This document shows, one piece after another, positions 1 through 7,966 of a stretch of DNA of 64,000 nt. Location: assembly GCF_020733705.1 (NCBI RefSeq), contig NZ_JAJFZM010000005.1, forward strand, positions 62,001-126,000, read 5' to 3'. The stretch comes from Nocardia australiensis. GTDB taxonomy: Bacteria > Actinomycetota > Actinomycetes > Mycobacteriales > Mycobacteriaceae. Under the pieces are notes generated by a model. It was not told the DNA's origin. It ran no database searches and saw only the letters and a program-made list of their open reading frames with translations. The stretch's first letter is position 1; each line of letters begins with the position of its first letter. Position numbers and translations under genes: made by a program.

Positions 1-1
1 G

Positions 2-37
2 GCGAACCAGGTCGGCACGTTCGGGCGGGTCCGCTGA
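2..37 (+). CDS. C-terminal end of an upstream gene (partial)
   Basis: An open frame entering from the left edge reads ANQVGTFGRVR and stops with TGA at 35-37, overlapping the fmt ATG at 37 by one base (TGATG). Such an overlap usually means translational coupling. Only eleven residues are visible, so the product cannot be named. In related genomes priA or def often precede fmt, but nothing here decides between them. Confidence 0.5.
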   Translation, partial: ANQVGTFGRVR

Positions 38-960
38 TGCGCATCGTTTTCGCGGGCACACCCGATCCGGCCGTTCCGTCGCTGCGACGGCTCATCGATT
101 CGCCTCGGCATGAGGTGGTCGCGGTGTTGACCCGCCCCGACGCGATCGCCGGGCGCGGACGCAAGGTGACCAGATCCCCGGTTGGCCTACTGGCCGACGA
201 GCACGGTATTCCGGTGCTGACCCCACACCGTACATCGGAGCCCGAATTCATCGAGCAGCTCACGTCATTGGCGCCGGACTGTTGTCCGGTGGTCGCCTAC
301 GGTGCGCTGCTGCCACAGCAGGTGCTCGACATTCCCCGCTTCGGCTGGATCAACCTGCACTTCTCGCTGCTGCCCGCGTGGCGTGGTGCGGCGCCGGTGC
401 AGGCCGCGATCGACGCCGGTGACGAAATCACCGGCGCCGCCACCTTCCAGATCGAAGCGGGCTTGGACACCGGTCCTGTTTTCGGCGTGGTGACCGAGAA
501 GATCGCGGTGAGCGACACATCGGGAACGCTGCTCGAGAAGCTCGCTGTCAGCGGCGCCCACCTGTTGGAGACGACTCTCGACGGCGTGGAGGACGGCACA
601 CTGCAGGCTGCCCCGCAGTCCACCGGCGGTGTTTCCTATGCACCCAAGGTGCCGGTCGAAGCCGGGCGTATCCGATGGGATCAGCCCGCTCTGGCCATCA
701 GCAGGCGTATTCGGGCGGTCACGCCGGCACCCGGAGCCTTTACCGAGGTCGCGGGTACGCGTCTCAAACTCGGCCCGGTCGATATGGTCGAGGAAGTGCT
801 GCCGGAGGGTTCGATCGAGGTCAGGAAGTCTGGGGTCTTCGTTGGCACCACCACGACCGCGGTCCGCTTGAATCACATACAGCCACAGGGCAAACGAATG
901 ATGCCCGCCCTTGACTGGGCCCGTGGCGCGCGCCTGCGGCCGGGCGCGGTGGCCGAATGA
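37..960 (+). CDS. fmt: Methionyl-tRNA formyltransferase
   Basis: Transfers a formyl group from 10-formyl-tetrahydrofolate to Met-tRNA(fMet), making the bacterial initiator tRNA. The 307 residues match the usual family length. The N-terminal formyltransferase fold carries the catalytic triad seen in this family: N106 and H108 in INLHFSLLPAWRG and D144 in GLDTGPV. The C-terminal OB-like tRNA-binding domain follows from about residue 205. The start overlaps the previous gene's stop, and the end overlaps the rsmB start by four bases (ATGA at 957-960), so the genes are probably co-translated. The fmt-rsmB-rpe order is the classic actinobacterial one. Assignment is secure. Confidence 0.97.
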   Translation: MRIVFAGTPDPAVPSLRRLIDSPRHEVVAVLTRPDAIAGRGRKVTRSPVGLLADEHGIPVLTPHRTSEPEFIEQLTSLAPDCCPVVAYGALLPQQVLDIPRFGWINLHFSLLPAWRGAAPVQAAIDAGDEITGAATFQIEAGLDTGPVFGVVTEKIAVSDTSGTLLEKLAVSGAHLLETTLDGVEDGTLQAAPQSTGGVSYAPKVPVEAGRIRWDQPALAISRRIRAVTPAPGAFTEVAGTRLKLGPVDMVEEVLPEGSIEVRKSGVFVGTTTTAVRLNHIQPQGKRMMPALDWARGARLRPGAVAE

Positions 961-2924
961 GCGCCGATGATCGCAAGCATCCCGGGCAATCAGGCACCGG
1001 TCGTACCAACGATTCCGCATCGGTGAAACGAGGCAGTCAACGGAAGGACTCGGGCGTGCGAGACGACCAGGCACGTGACCGGAATTCGGTGCCGCGTAAC
1101 AGCGGCGGCAGCGGTCGGGACGCAGGCCCATCGAAAGGCGCTGGCACGGGAGGCTCCTCGGGAGCGCGAGACCGGCGCGACGTGTCATCGGCCGCGGGGC
1201 GCACCGATCAGGGTCGGCGGAGCACAGGCACGAAGGGTGCGGGTGCCGCGCAGACCGAGCGAAGTGGTGGCGGCGCGAGCCGGTCGCCAGGCCAACGCGG
1301 CGGCTGGGCGGACCAGGGACGCCGCAACGTGGCCGCGAAGCGCGCAGCGGCGGCCGAGGGCGGAGGTGGAGCGAATCGGGCAGCGGGTCAACGGTCGGAG
1401 TGGGCAGATCCGGATCGCCGGGGTGGGTCCGCGAAGCGTGTCGGTGCTCGAGCCGGGAACACTTCCGGGTCGAAAGACGCTCGGGTGCAATCGAATAAGG
1501 GTATGGCCAGGTCCTCGGGGGCGAAAAAGTCTGCGCGGTCCAAGGAAACGAGTGCCGCGCGGACCGGCCGTGGTGGAGCCGACGGCTCGGTTGACGCGGT
1601 GCGGCTGGTTGCGGTGGATGTGTTGCGCGCCGTGCGGGAACGCGACGCGTACGCGAATCTTGTACTGCCCGGCCTGCTTCGGGAACGGCGGATCTCCGGG
1701 CGCGACGCCGCGCTGGCCACTGAGCTCGCCTACGGTGCCTGCCGATCGCTCGGGCTGCTGGACGCGGTGATCGCTGACGGTGCTGGGCGTGCGATCGCCG
1801 AGATCGACGGTCCGTTGCTTGATGTGCTGCGGTTGGGCGTGTATCAGTTGCTGCGCACCAGGATCGGTGCGCACGCGGCAGTGGATACCTCGGTCGCGTT
1901 GGCGCGTGCCGAATTCGGAACGGGTAAGGCCGGCTTCGTCAACGCCGTGCTGCGCCGTGCCGGTGAGAAGTCTGTCGATGAATGGGTGGCCGCGCTGGCA
2001 CCACGAGATCCGGTGGGGCGATTGGCCTTCGAGTTCGCACATCCAGTGTGGATCGCGCAGGCATTCGCCGACGCGCTGGGTACGAGGGCCGGGGAATTAC
2101 GCGATGTGCTGGCCGCCGACGACGCTCGACCGATCGTGCATCTGGTCGCCCGCCCTGGCGAGATCACCGCGGAGGAACTGGCATTGGTGACCGGAGGCGA
2201 GGAGGGCCGCTGGTCACCGTACGCGGTGTATCTGGACGGTGGTGACCCCGGAAAGCTGGAACCCGTACGCGAGGGTATGGCGGGTGTGCAGGACGAGGGC
2301 AGTCAACTGGTCGCGCTGGCGCTGACCCGTGCCCCGCTCGAAGGGGCAGACGGGGGCCGCTGGCTCGATCTGTGCGCGGGGCCTGGTGGCAAGGCTGCAC
2401 TGCTCGGCTCGCTCGCCGCTATCGACGGATTCCGCATCGACGCGGTGGAACCTGCCGAACATCGCGCCGAGCTGGTCCGTAAGGCCGTGCACAATCTGCC
2501 GGTCGACGTGCATGTCGCCGACGGCAGGCGCAGCGGCCTGAGACCCGGTTACGACCGTATCCTGGTCGACGCTCCCTGCACTGGTCTGGGCGCGCTGCGG
2601 CGCAGGCCCGAGGCGCGCTGGCGGCGCACCCCGTCCGACGTCGCGGATCTGGTCGCATTGCAGCGCGAATTGCTCGCCGCCGCATGGGATCTGCTGCGGC
2701 CCGGCGGCGTCGTGGTCTACTCGACCTGCTCTCCGCACCTGCAGGAGACAGTGGCGGTCGTAGCCGATGCGGTCCGCCGCACCGGCGCGAAACAATTGGA
2801 CACCCGCGAATTGTTGCCCGGGGTTACCGATATCGGCGATGGTCCTGGTGCCCAGCTATGGCCGCACCGCCACGGGACCGATGCGATGTTCCTTGCGGCA
2901 CTGCGCAAACCGCTCGAACAATAG
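957..2924 (+). CDS. rsmB: 16S rRNA (cytosine-967-C5)-methyltransferase RsmB with long disordered N-terminal extension
   Basis: Methylates C967 of 16S rRNA using S-adenosylmethionine. Residues from about 212 hold the NusB-like RNA-binding domain (VDAVRLVAVDVLRAV onward). The SAM-binding loop reads CAGPGGKAA, and the two conserved cysteines are C541 in DAPCTGLGALRRRP and C591 in YSTCSPHLQ, fifty residues apart as in the E. coli enzyme. The protein is 655 residues against about 450 for the family. The extra ~210 N-terminal residues are low-complexity, rich in R, G, S, K and A, with imperfect repeats around WADQGRRNVAAKR (118-129) and WADPDRRGGSAKR (149-161). The ATG overlaps the fmt stop, which supports this early start, although a later start at the folded domain cannot be excluded. 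Confidence 0.94.
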   Translation: MSADDRKHPGQSGTGRTNDSASVKRGSQRKDSGVRDDQARDRNSVPRNSGGSGRDAGPSKGAGTGGSSGARDRRDVSSAAGRTDQGRRSTGTKGAGAAQTERSGGGASRSPGQRGGWADQGRRNVAAKRAAAAEGGGGANRAAGQRSEWADPDRRGGSAKRVGARAGNTSGSKDARVQSNKGMARSSGAKKSARSKETSAARTGRGGADGSVDAVRLVAVDVLRAVRERDAYANLVLPGLLRERRISGRDAALATELAYGACRSLGLLDAVIADGAGRAIAEIDGPLLDVLRLGVYQLLRTRIGAHAAVDTSVALARAEFGTGKAGFVNAVLRRAGEKSVDEWVAALAPRDPVGRLAFEFAHPVWIAQAFADALGTRAGELRDVLAADDARPIVHLVARPGEITAEELALVTGGEEGRWSPYAVYLDGGDPGKLEPVREGMAGVQDEGSQLVALALTRAPLEGADGGRWLDLCAGPGGKAALLGSLAAIDGFRIDAVEPAEHRAELVRKAVHNLPVDVHVADGRRSGLRPGYDRILVDAPCTGLGALRRRPEARWRRTPSDVADLVALQRELLAAAWDLLRPGGVVVYSTCSPHLQETVAVVADAVRRTGAKQLDTRELLPGVTDIGDGPGAQLWPHRHGTDAMFLAALRKPLEQ

Positions 2925-3270
2925 CCCTTCCGACGAGCAATCGCCGACTGTTCGAGATCGCTCGGATTACCGGCCGGGCGACCCCGGCCGGTGAACGTGC
3001 GCTACCCGTTCACGCGAATAGTGTTACGAGGGTGCGGCTTTGAACAATTCGACCGGATTGCCGGAAGAATCGTCGGCCTCTACCTCGAGTGATGATGTCC
3101 CTGCGGAATCCGATGCCAGTAACCGCTTAGGAAATGAGGTCCTCGACCGCGAGTTGAAATCGGTTCCACCCGTCCGGTTCCAGGAGGTTTCGGGCGCGCG
3201 CCTCTACCACCGGTCGGCGTATTCAGCAGCAGCCGGAATTCGCCGTGTCCGAGCATCGTGAACCACGATC
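2925..3270. other. Intergenic region between convergent rsmB and sigF, with an unproven small ORF
   Basis: This stretch lies between the rsmB stop and the end of the leftward sigma-factor gene. A 73-codon plus-strand frame at 3040-3261 begins with TTG and is Ser/Asp/Glu-rich in its first half. It has no recognisable domain, and its tail looks like random high-GC translation. I would not call it a gene. No clear terminator hairpin was seen. Confidence 0.4.
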
Positions 3271-4164
3271 TCAATCCCGGGTGGTCTGCTCCCGCAGCCG
3301 GGCCAGGGTTTTCGCGAGGATGCGGGAAACGTGCATCTGCGAGATACCCATCCGCTGGGCGATCTGGGTTTGGGTCATCGATTCGAAGAACCGCATGGTG
3401 AGGATGCGGCGTTCGCGCTCGGGGAGGCCGGCCAGCAGCGGCCGGATCGCCACATATTCTTCCACTCGGTCGAACTGCGACTCCTCCTCGCCGAGGGTGT
3501 CCAGCAGCGACGCCTCGGTGTCGCGGCCGAGTGACGCGGCATCGATCGAGCTCGGCTGGTAGGCGTTGCCCGCGATGACGGCCTGGGTGACCTCATCGGG
3601 ATCGACATCCAGTTCGGCGGCGATCTCTTTTGCGGTGGGGGAGCGCCCCAGCGTTTGGGAGAGTGAATCGATCGCCGCACCGATGCGCAGATGTGTTTCC
3701 TTGACCCGGCGCGGAACCCGCATGGCCCAGGTGTTGTCGCGGAAGTATCTGCGAACCTCGCCCATGATGGTCGGCACGGCGAAGGAGAGGAAGTTCGAGC
3801 CGCGCGTGACGTCGAACCGGTCGACCGCGTGCACCAGCCCGACCCTGGCGACCTGAGTGAGGTCGTCGAACGGTTCGCCGCGCCCGCTGAACTTGCGTGC
3901 GATGTGGTCGGCGAGTGGAATGCAGCGTCCGATCAGCTGGTCACGTACCGCGCCGTGGGATGCGGAGCCCGGCTCGGTCGCCGCGAGTTGATGGAAGAGC
4001 GCGGCCACGTCGTCGTAACCACCGCTTGTTCCGGCCTCCTCAACGGTTTCGGCGACCTCATCGGAATCGTCCGGTTTCGCGGCGGAATCGGAATCCTTGG
4101 TCTGGGCGGGTTCGATCTCGTCATCGTCTTTTCCAGCATCGAACACAGCGTTCTCGTCCGCCAC
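3271..4164 (-). CDS. sigF: SigF/SigB-family alternative RNA polymerase sigma factor
   Basis: Sigma-70 family, SigB/SigF/SigG subgroup, 297 residues. An acidic N-terminal tail of about 50 residues precedes region 2 (core-binding and -10 recognition: DDLTQVARVGLVHAVDRFD and SNFLSFAVPTIMGEVRRYF), region 3 (RSPTAKEIAAELDVDPDEV) and region 4 with a typical helix-turn-helix (MTQTQIAQRMGISQMHVSR). The GTG start overlaps the TAG stop of the upstream anti-sigma gene (TAGTG), so the two are coupled. In mycobacteria and relatives the usfX-sigF pair controls stationary-phase and stress genes through partner switching; here that role is inferred. Unusually, the pair sits between rsmB and rpe. Confidence 0.93.
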   Translation of the reverse strand: MADENAVFDAGKDDDEIEPAQTKDSDSAAKPDDSDEVAETVEEAGTSGGYDDVAALFHQLAATEPGSASHGAVRDQLIGRCIPLADHIARKFSGRGEPFDDLTQVARVGLVHAVDRFDVTRGSNFLSFAVPTIMGEVRRYFRDNTWAMRVPRRVKETHLRIGAAIDSLSQTLGRSPTAKEIAAELDVDPDEVTQAVIAGNAYQPSSIDAASLGRDTEASLLDTLGEEESQFDRVEEYVAIRPLLAGLPERERRILTMRFFESMTQTQIAQRMGISQMHVSRILAKTLARLREQTTRD

Positions 4165-4625
4165 TACGCCTTCCCTCGGACCCGACGGAACTCCACCGTT
4201 GTCGGATATCCGGAGATGGCCGAATCGTACGAACCCTGTGTTGCTTGCACCTCATCGGTGAGTGTACGCAGCACGTGCCAGCCGAAGCTGCGCTGGTCGG
4301 GCAGGCCCTCGGTCTCCGCGATACCGCTGACCCGCACCAGTAACGCGGTATCGCCGACGGTGAAGCGGCAATGCAGACTGGTGCCGCGCGCCGCGATCGC
4401 GATCAGCGTCGAGCACACCTCGTCCACCGCGAGCCTGATGTCGGCAACCTCGTCCAACGTGAAATCGCTGAGTAAGACCAGGGTTTCGGCGAGCCCACGC
4501 ACGATGGGGAGCTGCGTCACCGACGCGGCTACCCGAATCTCTACCGGGGTGCTGTAAAGCCCCTGTTCCGCCGAAATGTTGATCACCCTATGCAGGCTAC
4601 CCACTCCAGGCTCGGGCAATCGCAC
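4164..4625 (-). CDS. usfX: Anti-sigma F factor, RsbW/UsfX-like ATP-binding protein
   Basis: GHKL-ATPase type anti-sigma factor of up to 153 residues, encoded directly upstream of and overlapping sigF. The conserved helix ADIRLAVDEVCSTLI resembles the same segment of mycobacterial UsfX, and SFGWHVLRTLTDEVQ matches the family C-terminus. The Asn normally found in the GHKL N-box is replaced by Thr, as I recall is also the case in UsfX, so a kinase function cannot be assumed. Expected role: hold the adjacent sigma factor inactive until released by an anti-anti-sigma protein, none of which is encoded nearby. The start is uncertain: GTG at 4625, or GTG at 4586 (MINISAEQG, 140 aa). Only 20 bases separate the longer version from rpe on the opposite strand. 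Confidence 0.85.
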   Translation of the reverse strand: MRLPEPGVGSLHRVINISAEQGLYSTPVEIRVAASVTQLPIVRGLAETLVLLSDFTLDEVADIRLAVDEVCSTLIAIAARGTSLHCRFTVGDTALLVRVSGIAETEGLPDQRSFGWHVLRTLTDEVQATQGSYDSAISGYPTTVEFRRVRGKA

Positions 4626-4631
4626 TACCGT

Positions 4632-4637
4632 TAGACT
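4632..4637 (+). promoter_or_regulatory. -10 element of a likely leaderless rpe transcript
   Basis: TAGACT lies eight bases before the rpe GTG at 4646, so transcription would start at or next to the start codon. No Shine-Dalgarno sequence is present. The same arrangement recurs ahead of several other genes in this window. Confidence 0.5.
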
Positions 4638-4645
4638 CCCGCGTT

Positions 4646-5335
4646 GTGTCCCCTTCGACGTTTACGCGCCCGTCCGCGCCGATGATCGCCCCTTCCATCC
4701 TTTCCGCCGACTTCGCGCACCTCGCTGACGAGGTGAAAGCGGTCGAAGGCGCCGACTGGTTGCACGTGGATGTGATGGACGCGCACTTCGTCCCGAACCT
4801 GACGCTCGGGCTTCCGGTGGTGCAGAGTCTGTTGCGGGTGACCGATATTCCACTGGACTGCCACCTCATGATCGATGACCCGGGCCGGTGGGCGCCGCCG
4901 TACGCCGAGGCGGGCGCGCACAATGTCACATTCCACGCCGAGGCCACCGACGATCCGATCGCTGTGGCCCGCGACATCCGTGCGGCGGGTGCCAAGGCCG
5001 GGCTCTCGGTCAAGCCGAACACTCCAATCGAGCCGTACCTGGAAATTCTGCGCGATTTCGACACCCTGCTGGTGATGAGTGTGGAACCCGGCTTCGGCGG
5101 GCAGTCCTTCATCGGGCATGTGCTGGAAAAGGCGCGCATTGTGCGCGGACTGGTCGATTCGGGCGAGCTGCGGCTGATCGTGGAGATCGACGGCGGTATC
5201 AACAACGACACCATCGAAGCAGCGGCGGAGGCCGGAATCGACTGCTTCGTCGCCGGATCGGCGGTCTACAACACCGCCGATCCCGGTGCCACGGTGGAAC
5301 TGCTGCGACAGCGGGCCGCCGCGTTGCGTTCCTGA
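4646..5335 (+). CDS. rpe: Ribulose-phosphate 3-epimerase
   Basis: Interconverts ribulose 5-phosphate and xylulose 5-phosphate in the pentose phosphate pathway. TIM-barrel enzyme of 229 residues. The N-terminal signature APSILSADFAHL, the metal-binding segment LHVDVMDAHFVPNLTLG, the MSVEPGFGGQSF loop and the phosphate-binding strand DGGINNDTI with VAGSAVY are all present. The GTG start at 4646 adds about a dozen residues before MIAPSIL (ATG at 4682). The leaderless -10 just upstream favours 4646. In M. tuberculosis ribG (ribD) follows rpe; here it does not. Confidence 0.96.
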   Translation: MSPSTFTRPSAPMIAPSILSADFAHLADEVKAVEGADWLHVDVMDAHFVPNLTLGLPVVQSLLRVTDIPLDCHLMIDDPGRWAPPYAEAGAHNVTFHAEATDDPIAVARDIRAAGAKAGLSVKPNTPIEPYLEILRDFDTLLVMSVEPGFGGQSFIGHVLEKARIVRGLVDSGELRLIVEIDGGINNDTIEAAAEAGIDCFVAGSAVYNTADPGATVELLRQRAAALRS

Positions 5336-5357
5336 AACCCTTTGTGCCTGAATTTCC

Positions 5358-5831
5358 TTACAGGGCGCGAACTTTCGTGGCGCCCAGGGCGCGAGTCGCT
5401 TCGATGACCGCGCTGAGCGGGGGTAGTGTCGTCGCGTTCTCCGGCGGCTGGATCCACGTGCGGTAGCCGGTGTGCTCGTCGTCCGGCGACGGCAGTACGA
5501 CCTGGCTGCCGGTGCAGGCGACGGTGGCGTAGAGCCGGAACAGCTCGGCGGACACGGCGGTGCTGAGTGTGTCGGGCCGGACGGGGCCGGTGATGAATGT
5601 CCAGCGCTGGGCCCGGGGATGGTGTACGACCGGCGCCGCGATCTGCGCTTCGGAGAGTTTTTGCTGGACGCGCTCGCCGAGGTCGGCGGGCATGGTGATG
5701 GCACCGTAATGGGTGCCTATGTGAAGCAGGATGCGGCGCGACGTCGGGTCGATTGATGCCGGCATATGAAATTCGTGCTGATATTGCACGCAACGAACTT
5801 CCAGCGTCGAATCGAGAAGAACAGTGGTCAT
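5358..5831 (-). CDS. Conserved hypothetical protein, 157 aa
   Basis: Not recognised with confidence. The best start is ATG at 5831 (MTTVLLDSTLEVRC). The long open frame continues upstream to 6128, but its extra residues look like non-coding translation. The core includes YGAITMPADLGERVQQKL, PVVHHPRAQRWTFITGP and FRLYATVACTGSQVVLP. The HPR-x-x-RWTF pattern is reminiscent of small actinobacterial proteins sometimes annotated as primase/polymerase-like, but I cannot confirm that. No signal peptide or membrane segment. It is convergent with rpe, only 22 bases away. Confidence 0.6.
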   Translation of the reverse strand: MTTVLLDSTLEVRCVQYQHEFHMPASIDPTSRRILLHIGTHYGAITMPADLGERVQQKLSEAQIAAPVVHHPRAQRWTFITGPVRPDTLSTAVSAELFRLYATVACTGSQVVLPSPDDEHTGYRTWIQPPENATTLPPLSAVIEATRALGATKVRAL

Positions 5832-6433
5832 GCAACACCCCCAATAGTGTCGAACTCGAATTGACCCATTGTGCTGCTGCTTATTGCACACACGATGCTG
5901 CTCTGTCTTCCTCGAGTAGTGGACTTCCCTGGATCGAACTCCATTGGGCCGCAATGGACCTCGGGCCGAACCGCTCCGCATCGAACCGCACTGGCCAGTC
6001 CGCGCCGAACCGTGTCGAGTCGAAATTGAACGATAGGAATCAGCTACATAACAATATTGCATCCAATTTCGTTCTCGCGCAAGCGTCCGGTGTAATCGGG
6101 CTTCAACCGGGGTATCCCAGAAATACAAAAGTATGGACCGCGCCTGAAATTTATCCGCACAATAGCGAAAATGGGATCTGACTATTATCGCCGACAGGTA
6201 AACGGCGATACTTCCGCATGTTCATGCATAATTGTCCGGTCAACGACAATGGGTGCTTGTTCAGGGCCGTGGGACCTGGCACGCGGTCTGATTCCCGCAG
6301 TGATCCCCGAGCCACGGTTTCGACCGGACGGTCGTGGGCAGCGCGTCTCGCACGTTCGAATATCCGCAACCGAATTCGGAGGGTGCAGACCTGACGCGAC
6401 CGTCAGGCGAGGTGATCGGCAGGAGTCGCCGGA
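5832..6433. other. 602-base region without a convincing gene
   Basis: Visibly more A/T-rich than its surroundings, especially 6040-6240. Open frames here (for example 6171-6551 plus, 6151-6369 minus) have no recognisable domain and atypical composition. The right side next to 5831 presumably holds the promoter of the leftward gene. A small inverted repeat (ATCGCCG at 6187-6193 and CGGCGAT at 6203-6209) has no T-tract and lies 225 bases beyond the L,D-transpeptidase stop. Nothing else supportable. Confidence 0.4.
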
Positions 6434-6931
6434 TTACGGCACGACTTCGACGATATCGCCGACGTTGAGGTGGTTGAAGTGCCGAGCGGCGCCTTCGGGG
6501 GTGAGGCGGATACAGCCGTGGGACATGTGCTCTGCCGGGCCGACATGGTAAGCGATATCGCCGTTGAAGAAGACCGCGTAGTCCATCGGGGCGTTGTGCA
6601 TGGTGCTCCAGTGGAATCGTTTCTTGCGGAATACCTTGAATACCCCGGTGGGTGTCTCGATTCCAGTCGTGTCGTGTGACATGGGGGCGGGGCCGTAGAC
6701 CACCTTGCCGTGGTCCATGAGCCAGGCCTCCCTGGTGCCTAGTCGCAGGCAGGCGCGGGCCTGGTCGGAGCAGGGGGCGACGGTAGGGATCAGGGCGGGC
6801 AGGCCGGGGACGTCCGGTCCGCTCGGCCACAGAATGTCGGCGCTGGCCGGAGCGGCGAGGGGGAGTCCGGCCGAACCCACCGCGACCATGGCCGCGAAGC
6901 GGGCCGACCATGTGCGTAAGCGACGGTTCAT
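6434..6931 (-). CDS. Secreted L,D-transpeptidase (YkuD domain)
   Basis: Forms 3-3 peptidoglycan crosslinks, or an attachment to peptidoglycan, outside the membrane. From ATG at 6931 the 165-residue protein starts MNRRLRTWSARF, followed by a hydrophobic stretch and an Ala-rich cleavage region (PLAAPASAD), i.e. a Sec signal peptide. The catalytic YkuD motif is near the C-terminus: H in YHVGPAEHMSHGC, with catalytic Cys in SHGCIRLTPEG. It is shorter than mycobacterial Ldt enzymes, lacks their immunoglobulin-like domains, and consists of little more than the catalytic domain. An upstream in-frame start (7009) adds a non-signal-like arginine-rich leader and is less likely. Confidence 0.88.
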   Translation of the reverse strand: MNRRLRTWSARFAAMVAVGSAGLPLAAPASADILWPSGPDVPGLPALIPTVAPCSDQARACLRLGTREAWLMDHGKVVYGPAPMSHDTTGIETPTGVFKVFRKKRFHWSTMHNAPMDYAVFFNGDIAYHVGPAEHMSHGCIRLTPEGAARHFNHLNVGDIVEVVP

Positions 6932-7259
6932 GTCTTCAGGCCTCTCTAGCATTGCCCGCCCCGTGCGGTTCGCCGCCGGGTGCGGGGCCCGTTCCGCGGA
7001 GCAAAGCAAGGACCACCTGGTAATTCATCGTGATCATGACTGATCGCGCGGTCGCGAGCAACGATGGCGCGCTGGTACCGGGCCGACCGTTGCGCACACG
7101 AGTTCTCACCCCGGATCCGGCGATCGTCCTGACCGTGTCGCGGCCCTCGCGGCTCGGTGATCGCCCCCGATTAGGCTGGCGGACACCGACCGCAGGGAAT
7201 AGCGGAACCGGTCCGAGCTGTTCGGTAATCGGTAGCTACGACGTGACAGGGAGTCAAGG
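6932..7259. other. Divergent promoter region between L,D-transpeptidase and ribE
   Basis: 328 bases between divergently transcribed genes, presumably containing both promoters. I looked for an FMN (RFN) riboswitch ahead of ribE and found none of its conserved core. A Shine-Dalgarno-like GGGAG-TCAAGG precedes ribE. The plus-strand ORF at 7030-7332 overlaps ribE out of frame and is not supported. Confidence 0.5.
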
Positions 7260-7883
7260 ATGTTCACAGGCATCGTCGAGGAACTCGGCGAGATCGTCGC
7301 CACCGAGCAATTGGTCGACGCCGCGCGGCTGACGATCAAGGGCAAGCTGGTGACTTCCGATGCCGGACACGGTGATTCGATCGCGGTGAACGGCGTGTGC
7401 CTGACGGTCGTCGACATCGTCGACGGCGATTCCTTCACTGTCGACGTCATGCGGGAAACGCTGAACCGTTCCAGTATCGGCGGGCTCGGCGCGGGTTCGC
7501 GGGTCAACCTCGAGCGCGCGGCCGCGCTCGACAGCAGGCTCGGCGGGCATCTGGTGCAAGGGCATGTGGACGGCACCGGCACCGTTATCTCCCGTGACCC
7601 GTCGGAGAGCTGGGAGGTCGTGCGGATCTCGTTGCCCGACGCCATTGCCCGCTATGTGGTGGAAAAGGGCTCGATCACCGTCGATGGCATCTCGCTCACC
7701 GTCTCCGGTCTCGGAATCTCGGATGAACCAGCGGCCGACGGAACTCGTGACTGGTTCGAGATTTCACTCATCCCGACCACGCTGAGCATGACTAATCTCG
7801 GCACCGCCGCAGTCGGCACCACGGTCAACTTGGAAGTGGATGTGATCGCCAAGTATGTGGAGCGCCTCCAGCAGCGCGGTTGA
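7260..7883 (+). CDS. ribE: Riboflavin synthase, alpha chain
   Basis: Dismutates two 6,7-dimethyl-8-ribityllumazine molecules to riboflavin plus the pyrimidinedione precursor; last step of the pathway. 207 residues with two lumazine-binding repeats, the first opening with the hallmark MFTGIVEELGEI and the second starting near LGGHLVQGHVDGTG. The motif KGSITVDGISLTV mirrors NGVCLTVVD in repeat one, as expected for the tandem-barrel fold. Followed after 83 bases by ribBA and then ribH, giving a riboflavin cluster that lacks ribD. Mycobacterial literature often calls this gene ribC. Confidence 0.96.
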   Translation: MFTGIVEELGEIVATEQLVDAARLTIKGKLVTSDAGHGDSIAVNGVCLTVVDIVDGDSFTVDVMRETLNRSSIGGLGAGSRVNLERAAALDSRLGGHLVQGHVDGTGTVISRDPSESWEVVRISLPDAIARYVVEKGSITVDGISLTVSGLGISDEPAADGTRDWFEISLIPTTLSMTNLGTAAVGTTVNLEVDVIAKYVERLQQRG

Positions 7884-7966
7884 TCTGCGTGGGCAGCGCC
7901 GCAGGCGCGGCAAGGCCAGCACAGTAGTGTAGTGAGGCACCCTTTTCGAGATGGAGCGCAGCAAAC

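Noticed and set aside
3040..3261. 73-codon ORF between rsmB and sigF
   Set aside because: TTG start, no homologous-looking domain, and composition changes halfway; not enough to call a gene.
6187..6209. Inverted repeat ATCGCCG/CGGCGAT as a terminator
   Set aside because: No T-run, and 225 bases from the nearest stop codon on the relevant strand; could easily be chance.
7030..7259. FMN riboswitch upstream of ribE
   Set aside because: Looked for the conserved RFN core (AGGGTGAAATTCCC-like segment) and found nothing similar.
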